Source: Gimesia maris
Lineage (GTDB): Bacteria > Planctomycetota > Planctomycetia > Planctomycetales > Planctomycetaceae
Direction of reading: 5' to 3'
Assembly: GCF_008298035.1 (NCBI RefSeq)
Contig: NZ_CP042910.1
Coordinates: 186,001-250,000 of the forward strand
DNA: 64,000 bases
The notes beneath the pieces were generated by a model. That model saw only the letters and a list, made by a program, of their open reading frames with translations, made no database searches and was not told where the DNA came from. This document shows positions 1-8,888 of the stretch, in pieces. A program made the translations under genes and the position numbers. Positions within the stretch are counted from its first letter, which is position 1. Every line of letters starts with the position of its first letter.

Positions 1-239
1 AGTTTTTGAGGCAGAAACCGTTGTTCGTAATTTTTCCGAATGACATCGAAGGACGCCCGTCCATCCAGCTGCTGCAGAATAAAATATTCTTCATCGCGCA
101 GCTGATAATACTGCAGAGAAATCGGGTCCTTAATACCCCAGTATTTTTTCCCGCCAAACTGCAGCGGTTGCACATGCAGGTCGGCCCGCATTCTCAGTCG
201 CAGTGGCTGGTTCGAAAAGTCTTGAGGACCGAACGACAT
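1..239 (-). CDS. M50-like peptide zinc metalloprotease, N-terminal part (partial)
   Basis: This reading frame runs off the left edge, so only about the first 80 residues are visible. They begin MSFGPQDFSNQPLRLRMR and continue through YWGIKDPISLQYYQLRDEE and a stretch about how many residues are bound (ILQQLDGRASFDVI). This pattern matches, from memory, the PqqD-like N-terminal region of planctomycete site-2-protease-like (M50) proteins that accompany HlyD adaptors. The zinc-binding HExxH and the membrane segments would lie outside the window. The ATG at 239 was chosen because it lies 33 bases after the stop of the HlyD gene on the same strand, which suggests one operon. Such proteins are thought to work with HlyD subunits in export or envelope processing; here that role is inferred. 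Confidence 0.6.
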   Translation of the reverse strand, partial: MSFGPQDFSNQPLRLRMRADLHVQPLQFGGKKYWGIKDPISLQYYQLRDEEYFILQQLDGRASFDVIRKNYEQRFLPQK

Positions 240-272
240 GGTGGCTGGAGTCGCTTTCTGAATCGATCGGGT

Positions 273-1169
273 TTATTTAATGATTAAGGAAGCCCGCATC
301 CCCGGTTTCAGTTTGAGGTCCGGGTTTTCAATCTCGGCCCAGACGCGCGTCTGATTATTGACCGGATTGATTTCGGGACTGACAAAGGAAATTTTTCCCT
401 GGAATTCCATGACCTGTTTCGTGCCGGGATTCACGACCAGTGTGACCGGGTGATTCATCAGATCCTGTTCCTGCAGACGCGAGGCGTTAATCAGTCCTTC
501 GGCCCGCAGTCGGTCGAGCCTTAAAATCCGCAGGACGGTATCACCGGGACGTACCCATTCACCATTGCGGATCATTATCTGCACGACCATGCCTTTGATC
601 GGGGAAACTACTTTTCGCCGCTGTACTGCCAGGTTCGCAATCTGTTCGGCGTTCCGTTTCAGGCTGGCTTCCAGTTGAGTCGTCTTGCGTTCTTCGGACG
701 CCTGTTCGATTTCCAGTTCCGATTTTTCCGCGGTCAGCTTCAGGCGATCCAGTTCGGTTTTGGAAATGCTCTTGGGATATTTTTTGATCGAATCTTCGGC
801 CCGCTGCAGTTCTGCGTTGGCGACTTCGTACGCTTTCCGCGCAAAGCGGAGATCGACATCATTGGCGGCTTTGAGTCGCGCCATTTCATATTCCAGTTTG
901 GCCTGCTGTAACAGAAGCATGGCCTCGGAATCTTCGATCTGGGCCAGTACCTCCCCTTTCTCGACCGTCATACCCTCTTTGACTTTGATTGTATTCAGCT
1001 GGCCGACTTCCCGTGCAGGGACTTCGACTTCTTCAATCAGACTGACCAGTACCGAATCAATCTTCAATTCGGATGTGCCCGTCGATTTGTCGTCATCGGC
1101 GATCAGAGTTTGCTGAAAAAACAGTGACACGATGGTGAACAAAACGGGAATCGTGCTGGTGGCATTCAT
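273..1169 (-). CDS. HlyD-family periplasmic adaptor (membrane fusion protein)
   Basis: This 298-residue protein has a signal peptide (about 1-24, ending before DDDKS), a lipoyl/biotinyl-like half motif around 45-80 (GQLNTIKVKEGMTVEKGEVLAQIED), a long charged alpha-helical hairpin at about 85-185, and a beta-barrel region with GEWVRPGDTVLRI and a C-terminal KPGMRASLIIK. That order is the normal one for HlyD/RND adaptor subunits that link an inner-membrane transporter to an outer-membrane channel. It is shorter than many family members. The next gene on the strand starts 33 bases downstream and looks like an M50 metalloprotease, a pairing common in planctomycetes. No transporter subunit is visible in the window, so the substrate is unknown. 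Confidence 0.85.
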   Translation of the reverse strand: MNATSTIPVLFTIVSLFFQQTLIADDDKSTGTSELKIDSVLVSLIEEVEVPAREVGQLNTIKVKEGMTVEKGEVLAQIEDSEAMLLLQQAKLEYEMARLKAANDVDLRFARKAYEVANAELQRAEDSIKKYPKSISKTELDRLKLTAEKSELEIEQASEERKTTQLEASLKRNAEQIANLAVQRRKVVSPIKGMVVQIMIRNGEWVRPGDTVLRILRLDRLRAEGLINASRLQEQDLMNHPVTLVVNPGTKQVMEFQGKISFVSPEINPVNNQTRVWAEIENPDLKLKPGMRASLIIK

Positions 1170-1491
1170 GGTATTCCCTTCCTTTTCAGAGGAAATCAGC
1201 AGGAATGGATGAAGTTAAAGTCAGTAACAGTCAGGGTAAACGTTTATTTAACGCTGTGAACCTCTCATACCACATCCGCGCAGGGATGACCATCTTAATT
1301 GGCGTGTCTCTGGGAGTTGTACGTGAAACGAGGCGGGGATCTACGGAGAACATTGTCAGAATACCCTATTTTTTGACATCCTCAATTGAGAAGCGGTCAA
1401 TGTGTGCGTTAAGATCGAACAGGAGAAGTCATTTCTCTCATGGTTAAAACAACAGATTTTCACGACTTATTGTTGCCAGGTACCCGTTTTT
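1170..1491. other. Divergent intergenic region with nested dyads
   Basis: These 322 bases separate the divergent HlyD and NHL-propeller genes and should hold both promoters. I see a perfect 10-base palindrome CTCAATTGAG at 1381-1390, flanked by TTGAC at 1373-1377 and its complement GTCAA at 1396-1400, which would suit a dimeric repressor site. A longer open frame reaches back to 1402, but its first 30 residues do not look like part of the protein. Confidence 0.35.
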
Positions 1492-2571
1492 ATGGATCAA
1501 CGCTCAGCTCTGAATTCACGCCAGACCGATTCCCGCCGTTCCTTCCTGAAGACCGCCAGTGCGGCTGTCGCAGGCAGTTTTTTTGCCCCCGCCATACTCG
1601 GCGCGGAAGACAAAGCGGGCAGTAAACCACCGGTCCTGGGTGAAGGCTCATTTCAGTACGAAGCGATGCATAACTGGGGTGAGGTTCCCAGACATATCCA
1701 ATGGGGCGAGACGCATGGCGTGTGCGTCGATTCCTCGGGCCTGGTTTATATCAAGCATCGTTCCAAAACCAAAACTCCCATGGATGCAATTGTGGTCTTC
1801 GACCCGGCTGGGAAATTCGTTCGCTCATTCGGGAAGGAATATCATGGCGGCGGACACGGGATTGATGTTCGTAAAGAAGGTAGCGACGAGTTTTTGTATC
1901 TCTCTGATACGAAGCATGGCGTTGTAGCGAAAACCAGTCTGTCCGGCGAAGTCGTCTGGACGATCGGACGACCTGCTGCTCCCGAACACTATACAGATAC
2001 AAAGCAGCGTTACAGCCCCACGAATATTGCCTTCGCTCCAGACGGAGGATTTTATGTCGGCGATGGTTATGGTTCTCACTTTATCCACAAGTACACGAAA
2101 GAGGGGAAACCCGAATTCTACTGGGGCGGAAGTGGAACCGAGCCTGGCAAAATGAAAACCCCGCACGGGATGTGGCTGGATGAACGGGATGGGACACCGA
2201 AAATTGCGGTGTGCGACCGGGCCAATCATCGTCTGCAGTATTTCTCGCTCGATGGAAAACATCTTGGTTTTGTCAATACGGTCAGCTTTCCGGCCGATAT
2301 TGATATCCAGGGAGACATCATGGTCGTCTCCGATCTGCACGCGCGTGTGACCTTGTTTGATAAGCAGAATCAGGTCATCACGCACCTGGGATATGACCAG
2401 GACTGGACGAATAAAGTCCTGGATGGCTTTAAAGTGCGTACACAGCCTGAAACCTGGCAGGCCGGTCGGTTCGTGCACCCGCACGATGCCTGTTTCGATC
2501 AGTCAGGGAACCTGTTTGTGACCGAATGGGTTTCTACCGGACGTGTCAGCAAGTTGAAGAAACTGAGTTAA
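1492..2571 (+). CDS. Tat-exported NHL-repeat six-bladed beta-propeller protein
   Basis: The protein has 359 residues from the ATG at 1492. This start is preferred over an upstream in-frame ATG at 1402 because it puts a twin-arginine signal (SRRSFLKTASAAVAGSFF) about 15 residues from the N-terminus. The mature part holds repeated NHL/6-bladed propeller blades, for example GVCVDSSGLVYIKHR, NIAFAPDGGFYVGDGYGSH, HGMWLDERD, VCDRANHRLQYFSLDGK and HDACFDQSGNLFVTEWV. The last segments resemble peptidyl-alpha-hydroxyglycine lyase-type propellers, which is a fold similarity only. It is probably a folded, periplasmic or secreted protein of unknown ligand. It stands alone between the divergent HlyD gene and an unknown gene. 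Confidence 0.8.
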   Translation: MDQRSALNSRQTDSRRSFLKTASAAVAGSFFAPAILGAEDKAGSKPPVLGEGSFQYEAMHNWGEVPRHIQWGETHGVCVDSSGLVYIKHRSKTKTPMDAIVVFDPAGKFVRSFGKEYHGGGHGIDVRKEGSDEFLYLSDTKHGVVAKTSLSGEVVWTIGRPAAPEHYTDTKQRYSPTNIAFAPDGGFYVGDGYGSHFIHKYTKEGKPEFYWGGSGTEPGKMKTPHGMWLDERDGTPKIAVCDRANHRLQYFSLDGKHLGFVNTVSFPADIDIQGDIMVVSDLHARVTLFDKQNQVITHLGYDQDWTNKVLDGFKVRTQPETWQAGRFVHPHDACFDQSGNLFVTEWVSTGRVSKLKKLS

Positions 2572-2632
2572 TCATCCCGCTGGACAGAATCGTTTTACTT
2601 GCCGTACTATTATTCAACCCGTTTGGAACCAG

Positions 2633-3166
2633 ATGAATTTTTCACACGAGTTCGATGAACAGCGCTTCTTCGAAATATGGACTGCGGTACGGATTGAGCG
2701 CCCCGTGAATTTCTCTTTATTTACATTCGGCGATCAGAAGCTGCCTTATTACCTGGTTTGTGGTGCCGCAGAGCGTGGTTCGACTGTCAAAATCCGTAAA
2801 GGGGAAGTCAGCGTTACCCGTCCGATGATCATTACCCCCGATCGCATGGAGCCGGAGTTCCGCAACTTTTTCGAAGAGCAGGAAGAAGCCGACCTGGCTG
2901 CTTTTCTGCTATCGCGGACCGCTGGATTTTCGAATCTGAAATTTGCCAATACCAGCGGCCCCGAGCGGATCGTGAGCGACAGCATCGAAGAGGCGGTCGC
3001 TAAACTGAATCGTCAACTGGACGACGAAGAGGAGGAACACGTGGCGATCCTCAGCGCACCGCCCGGCATGGGAGGTATTGCCGTGATGCGGTATGCCGCG
3101 GAGCGGGTCTGGGAAAGTGCACCCGGTAATATTCAGGAATTACGCGAACGCGGCTTTCTGAATTGA
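2633..3166 (+). CDS. Hypothetical protein of 177 residues
   Basis: I do not recognise this protein. It has no signal peptide or membrane segment, is rich in acidic residues (FFEEQEEADLAAFLL and RQLDDEEEEHVAIL) and ends with a more hydrophobic patch containing PPGMGGIAVMRYAAERVW. It follows the NHL propeller gene by about 60 bases on the same strand and ends 12 bases before the stop of the convergent dehydrogenase-like gene. Codon use looks like that of its neighbours and the frame is intact, so I take it as a real cytoplasmic protein of unknown role. Confidence 0.65.
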   Translation: MNFSHEFDEQRFFEIWTAVRIERPVNFSLFTFGDQKLPYYLVCGAAERGSTVKIRKGEVSVTRPMIITPDRMEPEFRNFFEEQEEADLAAFLLSRTAGFSNLKFANTSGPERIVSDSIEEAVAKLNRQLDDEEEEHVAILSAPPGMGGIAVMRYAAERVWESAPGNIQELRERGFLN

Positions 3167-3178
3167 AGACGCAGGTCT

Positions 3179-4753
3179 TTATTTTTTCGGAATGCGATTC
3201 AATGTGTAATAAGCATCGGGATGCAGCAGCGACTGACCCTCTTTGCTTTTCACCCCGTCTGCATTGAGTTCATGCACATACAGTTCGCGCAAGCCTTTCA
3301 CTTTGAGTTCCGCTTTCAAACCGTCGTCCGAAACAGTGATGTTTTCGATCTCCAGGTTACGAGGCAGAATTTCATCGCTGCCGTAGGAAGAGTGATAGGT
3401 GTAGGTGTAGCTCTGCAGCTTATAGGACTTCGGGTCTGAAGCTGTCTTACGGTCAACCGGTTTCGTGAAGACCAGTTCAAATCCCTCGGGTTGTGCCCGC
3501 ATCTCTTTGATTTCGAACGGCATTTTTTTCGTCCAGACCAGTCTCTGCAGGCCATAAGAGGCGGTGCCCAGGCTGCTCCAGCCCCGGTTGGTCAGGCCGA
3601 CAAACATGCTGCCGTCCGTTCCCTGATCCATGCGAAGTACTGCAGAAGCGAAACCGCTCCGAAAGGGGAAGCAGGCCCCCTGGTATTCGCCGTCCACTTT
3701 TTCCAGGAAGACGCGCTGGATGGAAGCCTGTGTAAACTCGCCGACAAAAAACTGACCATCGAAGGGACCGAATTTTCCGCCGCTGTCATCGAGCATAATA
3801 TCAGTTGCCGACTGGCCGGCTTTCTTATACGGGAACCAGACTGCCGGCGGTTTGAGTTGTGGCATGCGTTTGAGGGCTTCCGGGAAAGGCAGACCGTTGG
3901 GGATTTCTTTGATTCCCTTAACGGGAGAACCGGGAAGACTCATCGACGCGAGCGCTTCGACATGATGAAAGAACGCGCCTTCGCGCATATGATGCAGCGA
4001 GTTGGTGGCGACCCAGTTTCCCTGCTGATCGGTGTAGAATACATCGCCGGCACGATTTACTCCCAGACCGGCCGGAGACCGCATGCCCGCACAGACGGGA
4101 ATCAGCTCTCCGTCGGGAGTACACTTCATGCCCCAGCCGCGCCAGCGGCCTTGTGAAAAGCCCAGCGTCGGATCGGTGACCGCCCGCGATTTGTGCTCTT
4201 TTTTCAGTCCCAGTCCGATGTTTAATGTGAGCCACATGTTTCCATCGTGGTCGAGTACGGGGCCGTAGGCATATTCATGGTAATGACCGGTGACACCCCA
4301 GCCTTTGGCGACGGTCAGATATTCATCGGCGACGCCATCGCCGTCAGTATCGCGAATGCGCGTGAGTTCGCTGCGTTGTACAGTGTAGAAAGCGCCATCT
4401 TTATAGATCAGCCCCAGCGGTTCATGCAGGGCCGTTGCGAAGCGTTTGTAGGTGACGTTTTTGGGAGGCTCTTCATACACGCCATCCATGATCCAGATCT
4501 CCCCCTTGCGGATGGCGACGGCGATGCGATGATCATCGAGCACGGCGATACCGCTGACTTCCAGCACCAGATCACCAGGTGCCGGTTTCCAGTTGGCGGC
4601 CCGCGATTCGGTTTGCGCTTTGGGGGTCATGATTGAGTCGAGGCGGTAGTAGTCCGCTTCACTCTCTGCAAACACGGACTGAATGTCGCCAGCGCTGCCG
4701 GCCAATGTGATGCAAAGTAATGTCAATGTAAACAGGATCGTGCGTGTTACCAT
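3179..4753 (-). CDS. Secreted PQQ-dependent sugar dehydrogenase-like propeller protein
   Basis: This 524-residue protein has a signal peptide (VTRTILFTLTLLCITLAGSAG) and a propeller of the soluble glucose/sorbosone dehydrogenase type: VAIRKGEIWIMDG, RIRDTDGDGVADEY, YGPVLDHDGNMWLTLNIG, CAGMRSPAGLGVNRAGDVFYTDQQG and RMDQGTDGSMFVGLTNRGW are blade-like motifs. A C-terminal beta region of about 100 residues follows, with YVHELNADGVKS. It resembles the DUF7133 domain of planctomycete membrane-bound dehydrogenase proteins, but lacks their C-terminal CxxCH. Its start overlaps the end of the upstream multiheme cytochrome gene by 7 bases, so the two are co-translated, and the cytochrome may accept electrons from it. 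The substrate is unknown. Confidence 0.75.
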   Translation of the reverse strand: MVTRTILFTLTLLCITLAGSAGDIQSVFAESEADYYRLDSIMTPKAQTESRAANWKPAPGDLVLEVSGIAVLDDHRIAVAIRKGEIWIMDGVYEEPPKNVTYKRFATALHEPLGLIYKDGAFYTVQRSELTRIRDTDGDGVADEYLTVAKGWGVTGHYHEYAYGPVLDHDGNMWLTLNIGLGLKKEHKSRAVTDPTLGFSQGRWRGWGMKCTPDGELIPVCAGMRSPAGLGVNRAGDVFYTDQQGNWVATNSLHHMREGAFFHHVEALASMSLPGSPVKGIKEIPNGLPFPEALKRMPQLKPPAVWFPYKKAGQSATDIMLDDSGGKFGPFDGQFFVGEFTQASIQRVFLEKVDGEYQGACFPFRSGFASAVLRMDQGTDGSMFVGLTNRGWSSLGTASYGLQRLVWTKKMPFEIKEMRAQPEGFELVFTKPVDRKTASDPKSYKLQSYTYTYHSSYGSDEILPRNLEIENITVSDDGLKAELKVKGLRELYVHELNADGVKSKEGQSLLHPDAYYTLNRIPKK

Positions 4754-7164
4754 TGGTAGGTCACCTCGATTGTCGTGTTATATGTAGCAGGTACAGGGAT
4801 GATCCAGTCAGACTGGCTGTCGTGTTTGCGAAGAAGACCGGCTTTCGCCAGTACAGATGAGACCGAAACCTGGAGGCCCGCCTGGTTTTGCATGGTCGTG
4901 GGATTCAGTTGCTTCAGAGATTTACCGGTCAGGCCACGCAGCCAGAGTTTCTCTGAATCGCTCTGTTGTGGACTGCCTTTGATGGTCAGTCGTCTTTTAA
5001 GAGCCTGTTTTTCGGTCGCTTCGAAACGGTCTTCTATGTCGAATTTTCCACAGCGATACAGAAAGGTCGGAACGCCTGCTGCATCGACGCGGTATCCTCG
5101 GAATTGCAGCTCGTTCGCATCCGGTGAATAGACGGGCCAGGGCTGCTGCTGACTTTTCAGGAGTGCCACCGGTGCGCCGGCAGGCAACAGAACTGCATTA
5201 CCGCCCAGCGGGTCGGCGGGAGGAGCGAAGCGGATGAACCAGGTTCCCTGTGCATCCAGGAATCGACCTTTCCAGGCGAGCGAGGGGCGGACCTGTTCTG
5301 CATCAAAGGCGAAATGGACCTTCTCCGGCAGGCCGACCGCGATGGCATGGGTTCCGGCTTCCTGCATGAAGGTGCGCAGAACAATCGGACGTTTGTCGGG
5401 AACCAGTTCGTAGTTTTTGGATTTCGCTTCCAGAATTTTTTCAGGCAGTGGCTGTTTGGATCCCGCTTTCAGGTAGCCCCAGAGTGCTGCGATCTGCTGA
5501 TCCACGTTACCGTCGAGCAGACCCTTGTTCTGACTCTGTCCGCCTGGGAAAAACGTGGGCATGCGGGTGCGCGGTTTCAGGGAAGCGGGGTCGAGCAGAA
5601 ATTCGCGGAACCAGCTGGGATGCACGCGGTTGGTAACATCACCCAGATCGGTGCCGACTACGCCCGGCATGCTTTCACCTCGAATCGGATGACACTGGAT
5701 GCAGCCGGTCTCCAGCATAATGCGACCTGACGAAGCCAGTTTGTCATGATTGGGGAAAACTTTGCTGTCAGGCAGTTGCGCTTTGCCATCGACTTTTTCA
5801 AAAGCGGTAGGCAGTGCAGAGACCTGTTGTTTGGGAAAGACGGGCATGCGTGCCTGCATGTGAGAGCGGATGTCGCCAGAACCATTGAGGACTTTCGACA
5901 GCCATTTCTTCTGCAGTTTATAACCGATCCCGGTCAGTGTGGGAGGAATGCGGCCTTCATCACCCAGGTCGACGTGTGCAGCGGTTTCAAAGTAAGGTTT
6001 GCGGTTGAAGCCGACGCCCCCCCGTTTATCCCGTTCATGGCAGGCATAACAGTTGAGCTGCAGCACCTGAAAATCCAGCTGCTGTTTCGGGCTGGAAGTT
6101 TTCTGGTCGGGTAGACTTGCCAGGGTCTGCTCAATCGCCGTCTGTTGCTGCTGGTCCAGAGAGTACGCAGGCATGTTTTTCTGAGCGTCGTGCATGCAGC
6201 TGGTGGCAGCCGCAGGTTTCAATTTTGCCAGTGGTTGAGCAATCTCTGTTGGCTTCAGTTTTTTGGCATCGTGACAGTTCACACATTTCAGTTCGACGAA
6301 CAATTGCTCTCCCTCTGCCACTAAGTCTGTCGCGGTGGAGCTTTCCTCTGCAGTCTGTGACTCCGTCTGATTTCGCAGCAGGTAGGCAGCGATGTCGGCT
6401 GCTTCGACTGCTTTGAGTTTGAGTTGCGGCATCCTTCCCGCGGGGCGCGTCTGTTCGGGATTGAGCAGAAAAAAGGTCAATGATTTCGCTGTGTATTTCG
6501 CAGGCAGGTTTCCATGGGGAACCGAATTGACCGGGCGGCCGGCGGCCGCCAGTCCCAGTTCTTTGATATCTTCAGGATCAAGCTGCGCGAGCATTTTATC
6601 AGAGGGAGAAATTTTGGTTTCTCCGGGCTCATAGCTTTCATCGGGTTCGTGGCAGGCGACACAACCGATTTTGTGATACAGTTCCTGACCCTGTTCGACG
6701 TTGCCTTTCTTCCAGAATTCGTGAGGAACCGGGTTGGCACCGGTGGCTTTGATCTCGGGATAGGCAGACTGTTGCGCTGCGAGAAACGCGGTCAATGCGG
6801 TGATCGTCTGCTGCTTTTTTTCAGGCGGCAGACCGTGCAGTACATCAGGCATCGTGGTGCCTGCCTTGGTGATTTGCGGTGCGGCGAGGAATTCGCGAAT
6901 CCATTTCTGCTGCAGATGATTGCCGGCTCCCGTTAAGCGGGGACCCCGCTTGGGTTGCAGTTCAGAACGCTGTGAGGGATGACAGGCGACGCAACTCAGC
7001 TCACTGATCAGCAATTGGCCTCCCGCGTGCGGTTCCAGTTCGTCATGGCGGGCGAAACGATCGAAACCGGCAACAAACGGTACCGTTTCCGTTTCACTTT
7101 GAACCGGTTGTCCGACGATCAGGAAGATCAGCCCCAGGAATGTGAAAATCCGGCGTTGTCTCAT
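4747..7164 (-). CDS. Exported multiheme cytochrome c (five CxxCH)
   Basis: This 805-residue protein has a signal peptide (about 1-23) and five CxxCH heme-attachment motifs: CVACH near residue 58, CVACH near 168, CVNCH near 295, CYACH near 371 and CIQCH near 487. Each is followed by a cytochrome-c-like stretch with a candidate distal methionine (for example AGRMPQLKL, QARMPVFPK and PRTRMPTFFPGG). The last 250 residues are heme-free and beta-rich. It is probably a periplasmic electron carrier. Translation is coupled by overlap to the sugar dehydrogenase-like gene downstream, which supports an oxidation/electron-transfer pair. A perfect 12-base inverted repeat lies 53-85 bases upstream of the start. 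Confidence 0.8.
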   Translation of the reverse strand: MRQRRIFTFLGLIFLIVGQPVQSETETVPFVAGFDRFARHDELEPHAGGQLLISELSCVACHPSQRSELQPKRGPRLTGAGNHLQQKWIREFLAAPQITKAGTTMPDVLHGLPPEKKQQTITALTAFLAAQQSAYPEIKATGANPVPHEFWKKGNVEQGQELYHKIGCVACHEPDESYEPGETKISPSDKMLAQLDPEDIKELGLAAAGRPVNSVPHGNLPAKYTAKSLTFFLLNPEQTRPAGRMPQLKLKAVEAADIAAYLLRNQTESQTAEESSTATDLVAEGEQLFVELKCVNCHDAKKLKPTEIAQPLAKLKPAAATSCMHDAQKNMPAYSLDQQQQTAIEQTLASLPDQKTSSPKQQLDFQVLQLNCYACHERDKRGGVGFNRKPYFETAAHVDLGDEGRIPPTLTGIGYKLQKKWLSKVLNGSGDIRSHMQARMPVFPKQQVSALPTAFEKVDGKAQLPDSKVFPNHDKLASSGRIMLETGCIQCHPIRGESMPGVVGTDLGDVTNRVHPSWFREFLLDPASLKPRTRMPTFFPGGQSQNKGLLDGNVDQQIAALWGYLKAGSKQPLPEKILEAKSKNYELVPDKRPIVLRTFMQEAGTHAIAVGLPEKVHFAFDAEQVRPSLAWKGRFLDAQGTWFIRFAPPADPLGGNAVLLPAGAPVALLKSQQQPWPVYSPDANELQFRGYRVDAAGVPTFLYRCGKFDIEDRFEATEKQALKRRLTIKGSPQQSDSEKLWLRGLTGKSLKQLNPTTMQNQAGLQVSVSSVLAKAGLLRKHDSQSDWIIPVPATYNTTIEVTYQW

Positions 7165-7216
7165 CAGGTGTCTCTTTCATGTTGAGCGGCGTCACAGGTC
7201 AGATTCAGGGAATGAC

Positions 7217-7249
7217 AAGATCAACGTCATTTAAACAGACGTTGATCTT
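7217..7249. promoter_or_regulatory. Perfect 12-bp inverted repeat upstream of the cytochrome gene
   Basis: AAGATCAACGTC at 7217-7228 is perfectly complementary to GACGTTGATCTT at 7238-7249, with a 9-base AT-rich spacer. No T-run follows on either strand, so it is not a standard intrinsic terminator. Its place 53-85 bases before the multiheme cytochrome start fits an operator or an untranslated-leader hairpin. Confidence 0.45.
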
Positions 7250-7377
7250 CGATCATAGGGTAGCAGCCGACTCGAAGCAATCAGAGTATGCGTCAGATTT
7301 GTATCCTTTTTCCGCAATAATGAAACAGAATTCCTCAGCAGAAGCAGCGAGGCGTGCTGAGGTAAAGCCAGGCGTCC

Positions 7378-7815
7378 TTATTGCATATCGATATCAAATG
7401 TGTTCTCCCCATCTTTGATTTCGACGCTCAAACCGCTGGATTTGGGATAATGGTACTTTTGAGGTATGTTCGGCATTTCCTTCAGAACTTCGGAGGGAGG
7501 CGTATCGGGCCCAAACGATTTTTCAATCGTGGGGGGGACCACGCTGACCTGATAAGTACCGAGGACCAGACCGCCGGAATCGTTGGTTATGGTATATGTT
7601 CCATCTTCATTGATCACAGCCTGGCCGCCAAATCCTTTCTCCGGATTATTGAACTGCACCAGGCCTTCTTTGACCGGTTCGCCTTGGTAAGTCACTTTTC
7701 CCGATAACGCTCCGGTAGGACCAAAATCGTTCGTTGAATTCTGGCAGCCGGCAAGTAGTATCAATGCTCCTAAAGCGAAAAGGGTGCTGATGAAAGAAAG
7801 AGTAAACGGTTTCAT
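7378..7815 (-). CDS. Small lipoprotein, carboxypeptidase-regulatory-like beta domain
   Basis: This 145-residue protein has a lipoprotein signal with the lipobox LLAGC (Cys 24), then a short linker and one transthyretin-like/carboxypeptidase regulatory-type beta-sandwich: GALSGKVTYQGEPVKEGLVQF, INEDGTYTITND, GTYQVSVVPP and a terminal EIKDGENTFDIDMQ. Such proteins are very common in planctomycetes, usually next to DUF1559 genes, and probably sit on a membrane facing the periplasm. The gene lies 110 bases downstream of a DUF1559 gene, with an intrinsic terminator between them, so it may have its own promoter. The same gene pair recurs at 10944-12326 with the order conserved. Confidence 0.8.
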   Translation of the reverse strand: MKPFTLSFISTLFALGALILLAGCQNSTNDFGPTGALSGKVTYQGEPVKEGLVQFNNPEKGFGGQAVINEDGTYTITNDSGGLVLGTYQVSVVPPTIEKSFGPDTPPSEVLKEMPNIPQKYHYPKSSGLSVEIKDGENTFDIDMQ

Positions 7816-7845
7816 TGTTATGGTTCCCGGATGTTAGTTTTCACA

Positions 7846-7888
7846 CAAAAAAAGATGTGGTGTTCCCAATGATCGAGAACACCACATG
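7846..7888 (-). terminator. Intrinsic terminator after the first DUF1559 gene
   Basis: Read on the minus strand, an 11-bp perfect stem (ATGTGGTGTTC at 7877-7887 with its complement at 7855-7865, 11-base loop) is followed by C and seven T residues (7847-7853). This is a classical rho-independent terminator between the DUF1559 gene and the lipoprotein gene. Confidence 0.85.
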
Positions 7889-7925
7889 CGGTTTTACGAA
7901 TTCAGCTCAATGAGACAATGATCCA

Positions 7926-8888
7926 TTAAAATTCGCCGAGAACATTTCCGTCTGCACGACAGCAGAGGTAGCGAAGCGTGTTGAAGTCCGCATTGGCTGA
8001 GACAAACCGGACGGCACCATCTCCGAGCAGCATGTGCGCGCCGCCGGTGTGCTGAGACTGAATGGGATTGTTACAGGCGTCGTTACCGATTCCTGTTCCC
8101 GTGTTCTGATAGCCGATGGGATAACGGAGTGTCGTTGTGTTGTAACAGCGCGGATCGTGATCAATGGGGGTGTTGGGACTCATCCAGGCACCATTGGCAT
8201 AAGCGGAACGAATATCAGTCTGGGCTCCACTTGCGTTCTTTCCCCAGCCAGATTGTTCGCCCACCATTGCGACATTGGACGTTCCATCCAGGAAATCGCG
8301 AATGCGGAATGATTGACGGAAGGTAAAGGAACCGCCATTGGAACGAATTCCTTTATTACTGAATCCCCCTTTGGAATAGGTGTCGTCCTGAATCTCATTA
8401 ATACCGGTTGCTCCGGAGATCAGGATATAGGATGAGATGAATACATTCGTAGTGGTACTACCGGTGGTGGCGGCGTAGCTTTGTGACAGCGCGCTGGAAG
8501 GGCAAGCCATATAAGGTGGTTTCGTATTATTAATGGCGGGTGAATTGGGCACACTGGAAGCGCCACCGAACCAGAAATAAGTACCTTCAAAGACCAGCTG
8601 GTTATAGACGTTTGCCTGATCGGCAAAGGGCAGGATGTGAATCCAGGCGGTAGGACCGTGGGTACCAAGCCCTCCGGGGGGAAACACACTATGGGTCTCA
8701 TGGTAGTTGTGTAATGCGAGACCGACTTGCTTCAGGTTGTTTTTACAGGTGCTGCGTCGAGCTGCTTCCCGTGCCTACTGAACGGCGGGTAACAGTAATG
8801 CAATCAGGATCGCGATAATCGCAATCACGACCAGCAATTCAATCAGCGTAAAGCCTCTTCTGGTGGATAATGATGGTGCGCTTGTCAT
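7926..8888 (-). pseudogene. DUF1559 prepilin-like protein interrupted by an amber codon
   Basis: From the ATG at 8888 the frame reads [19 protein letters not shown], a type IV prepilin-like N-terminus, then LLLPAVQ, and then meets TAG at 8775-8777 (codon 38) before continuing [18 protein letters not shown]. In the intact paralogue at 11388-12326 the same codon is CAG, giving the conserved QQAREAARR. The remaining frame is open to 7926 with normal DUF1559 features: [14 protein letters not shown] and [26 protein letters not shown] at 8687 could start a C-terminal fragment, but it would lack the export helix. A recent nonsense mutation, a sequencing error or amber readthrough would each explain this. 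DUF1559 proteins are exported pseudopilin-like proteins of unknown role. Confidence 0.85.

Noticed and set aside
6-287. Plus-strand open frame of 93 codons at the left edge
   Set aside because: It is antisense to the M50-like N-terminus, whose residues match a known family start.
1402-1491. N-terminal extension of the NHL propeller protein
   Set aside because: Residues 1-30 would bury the Tat signal; the ATG at 1492 places it correctly.
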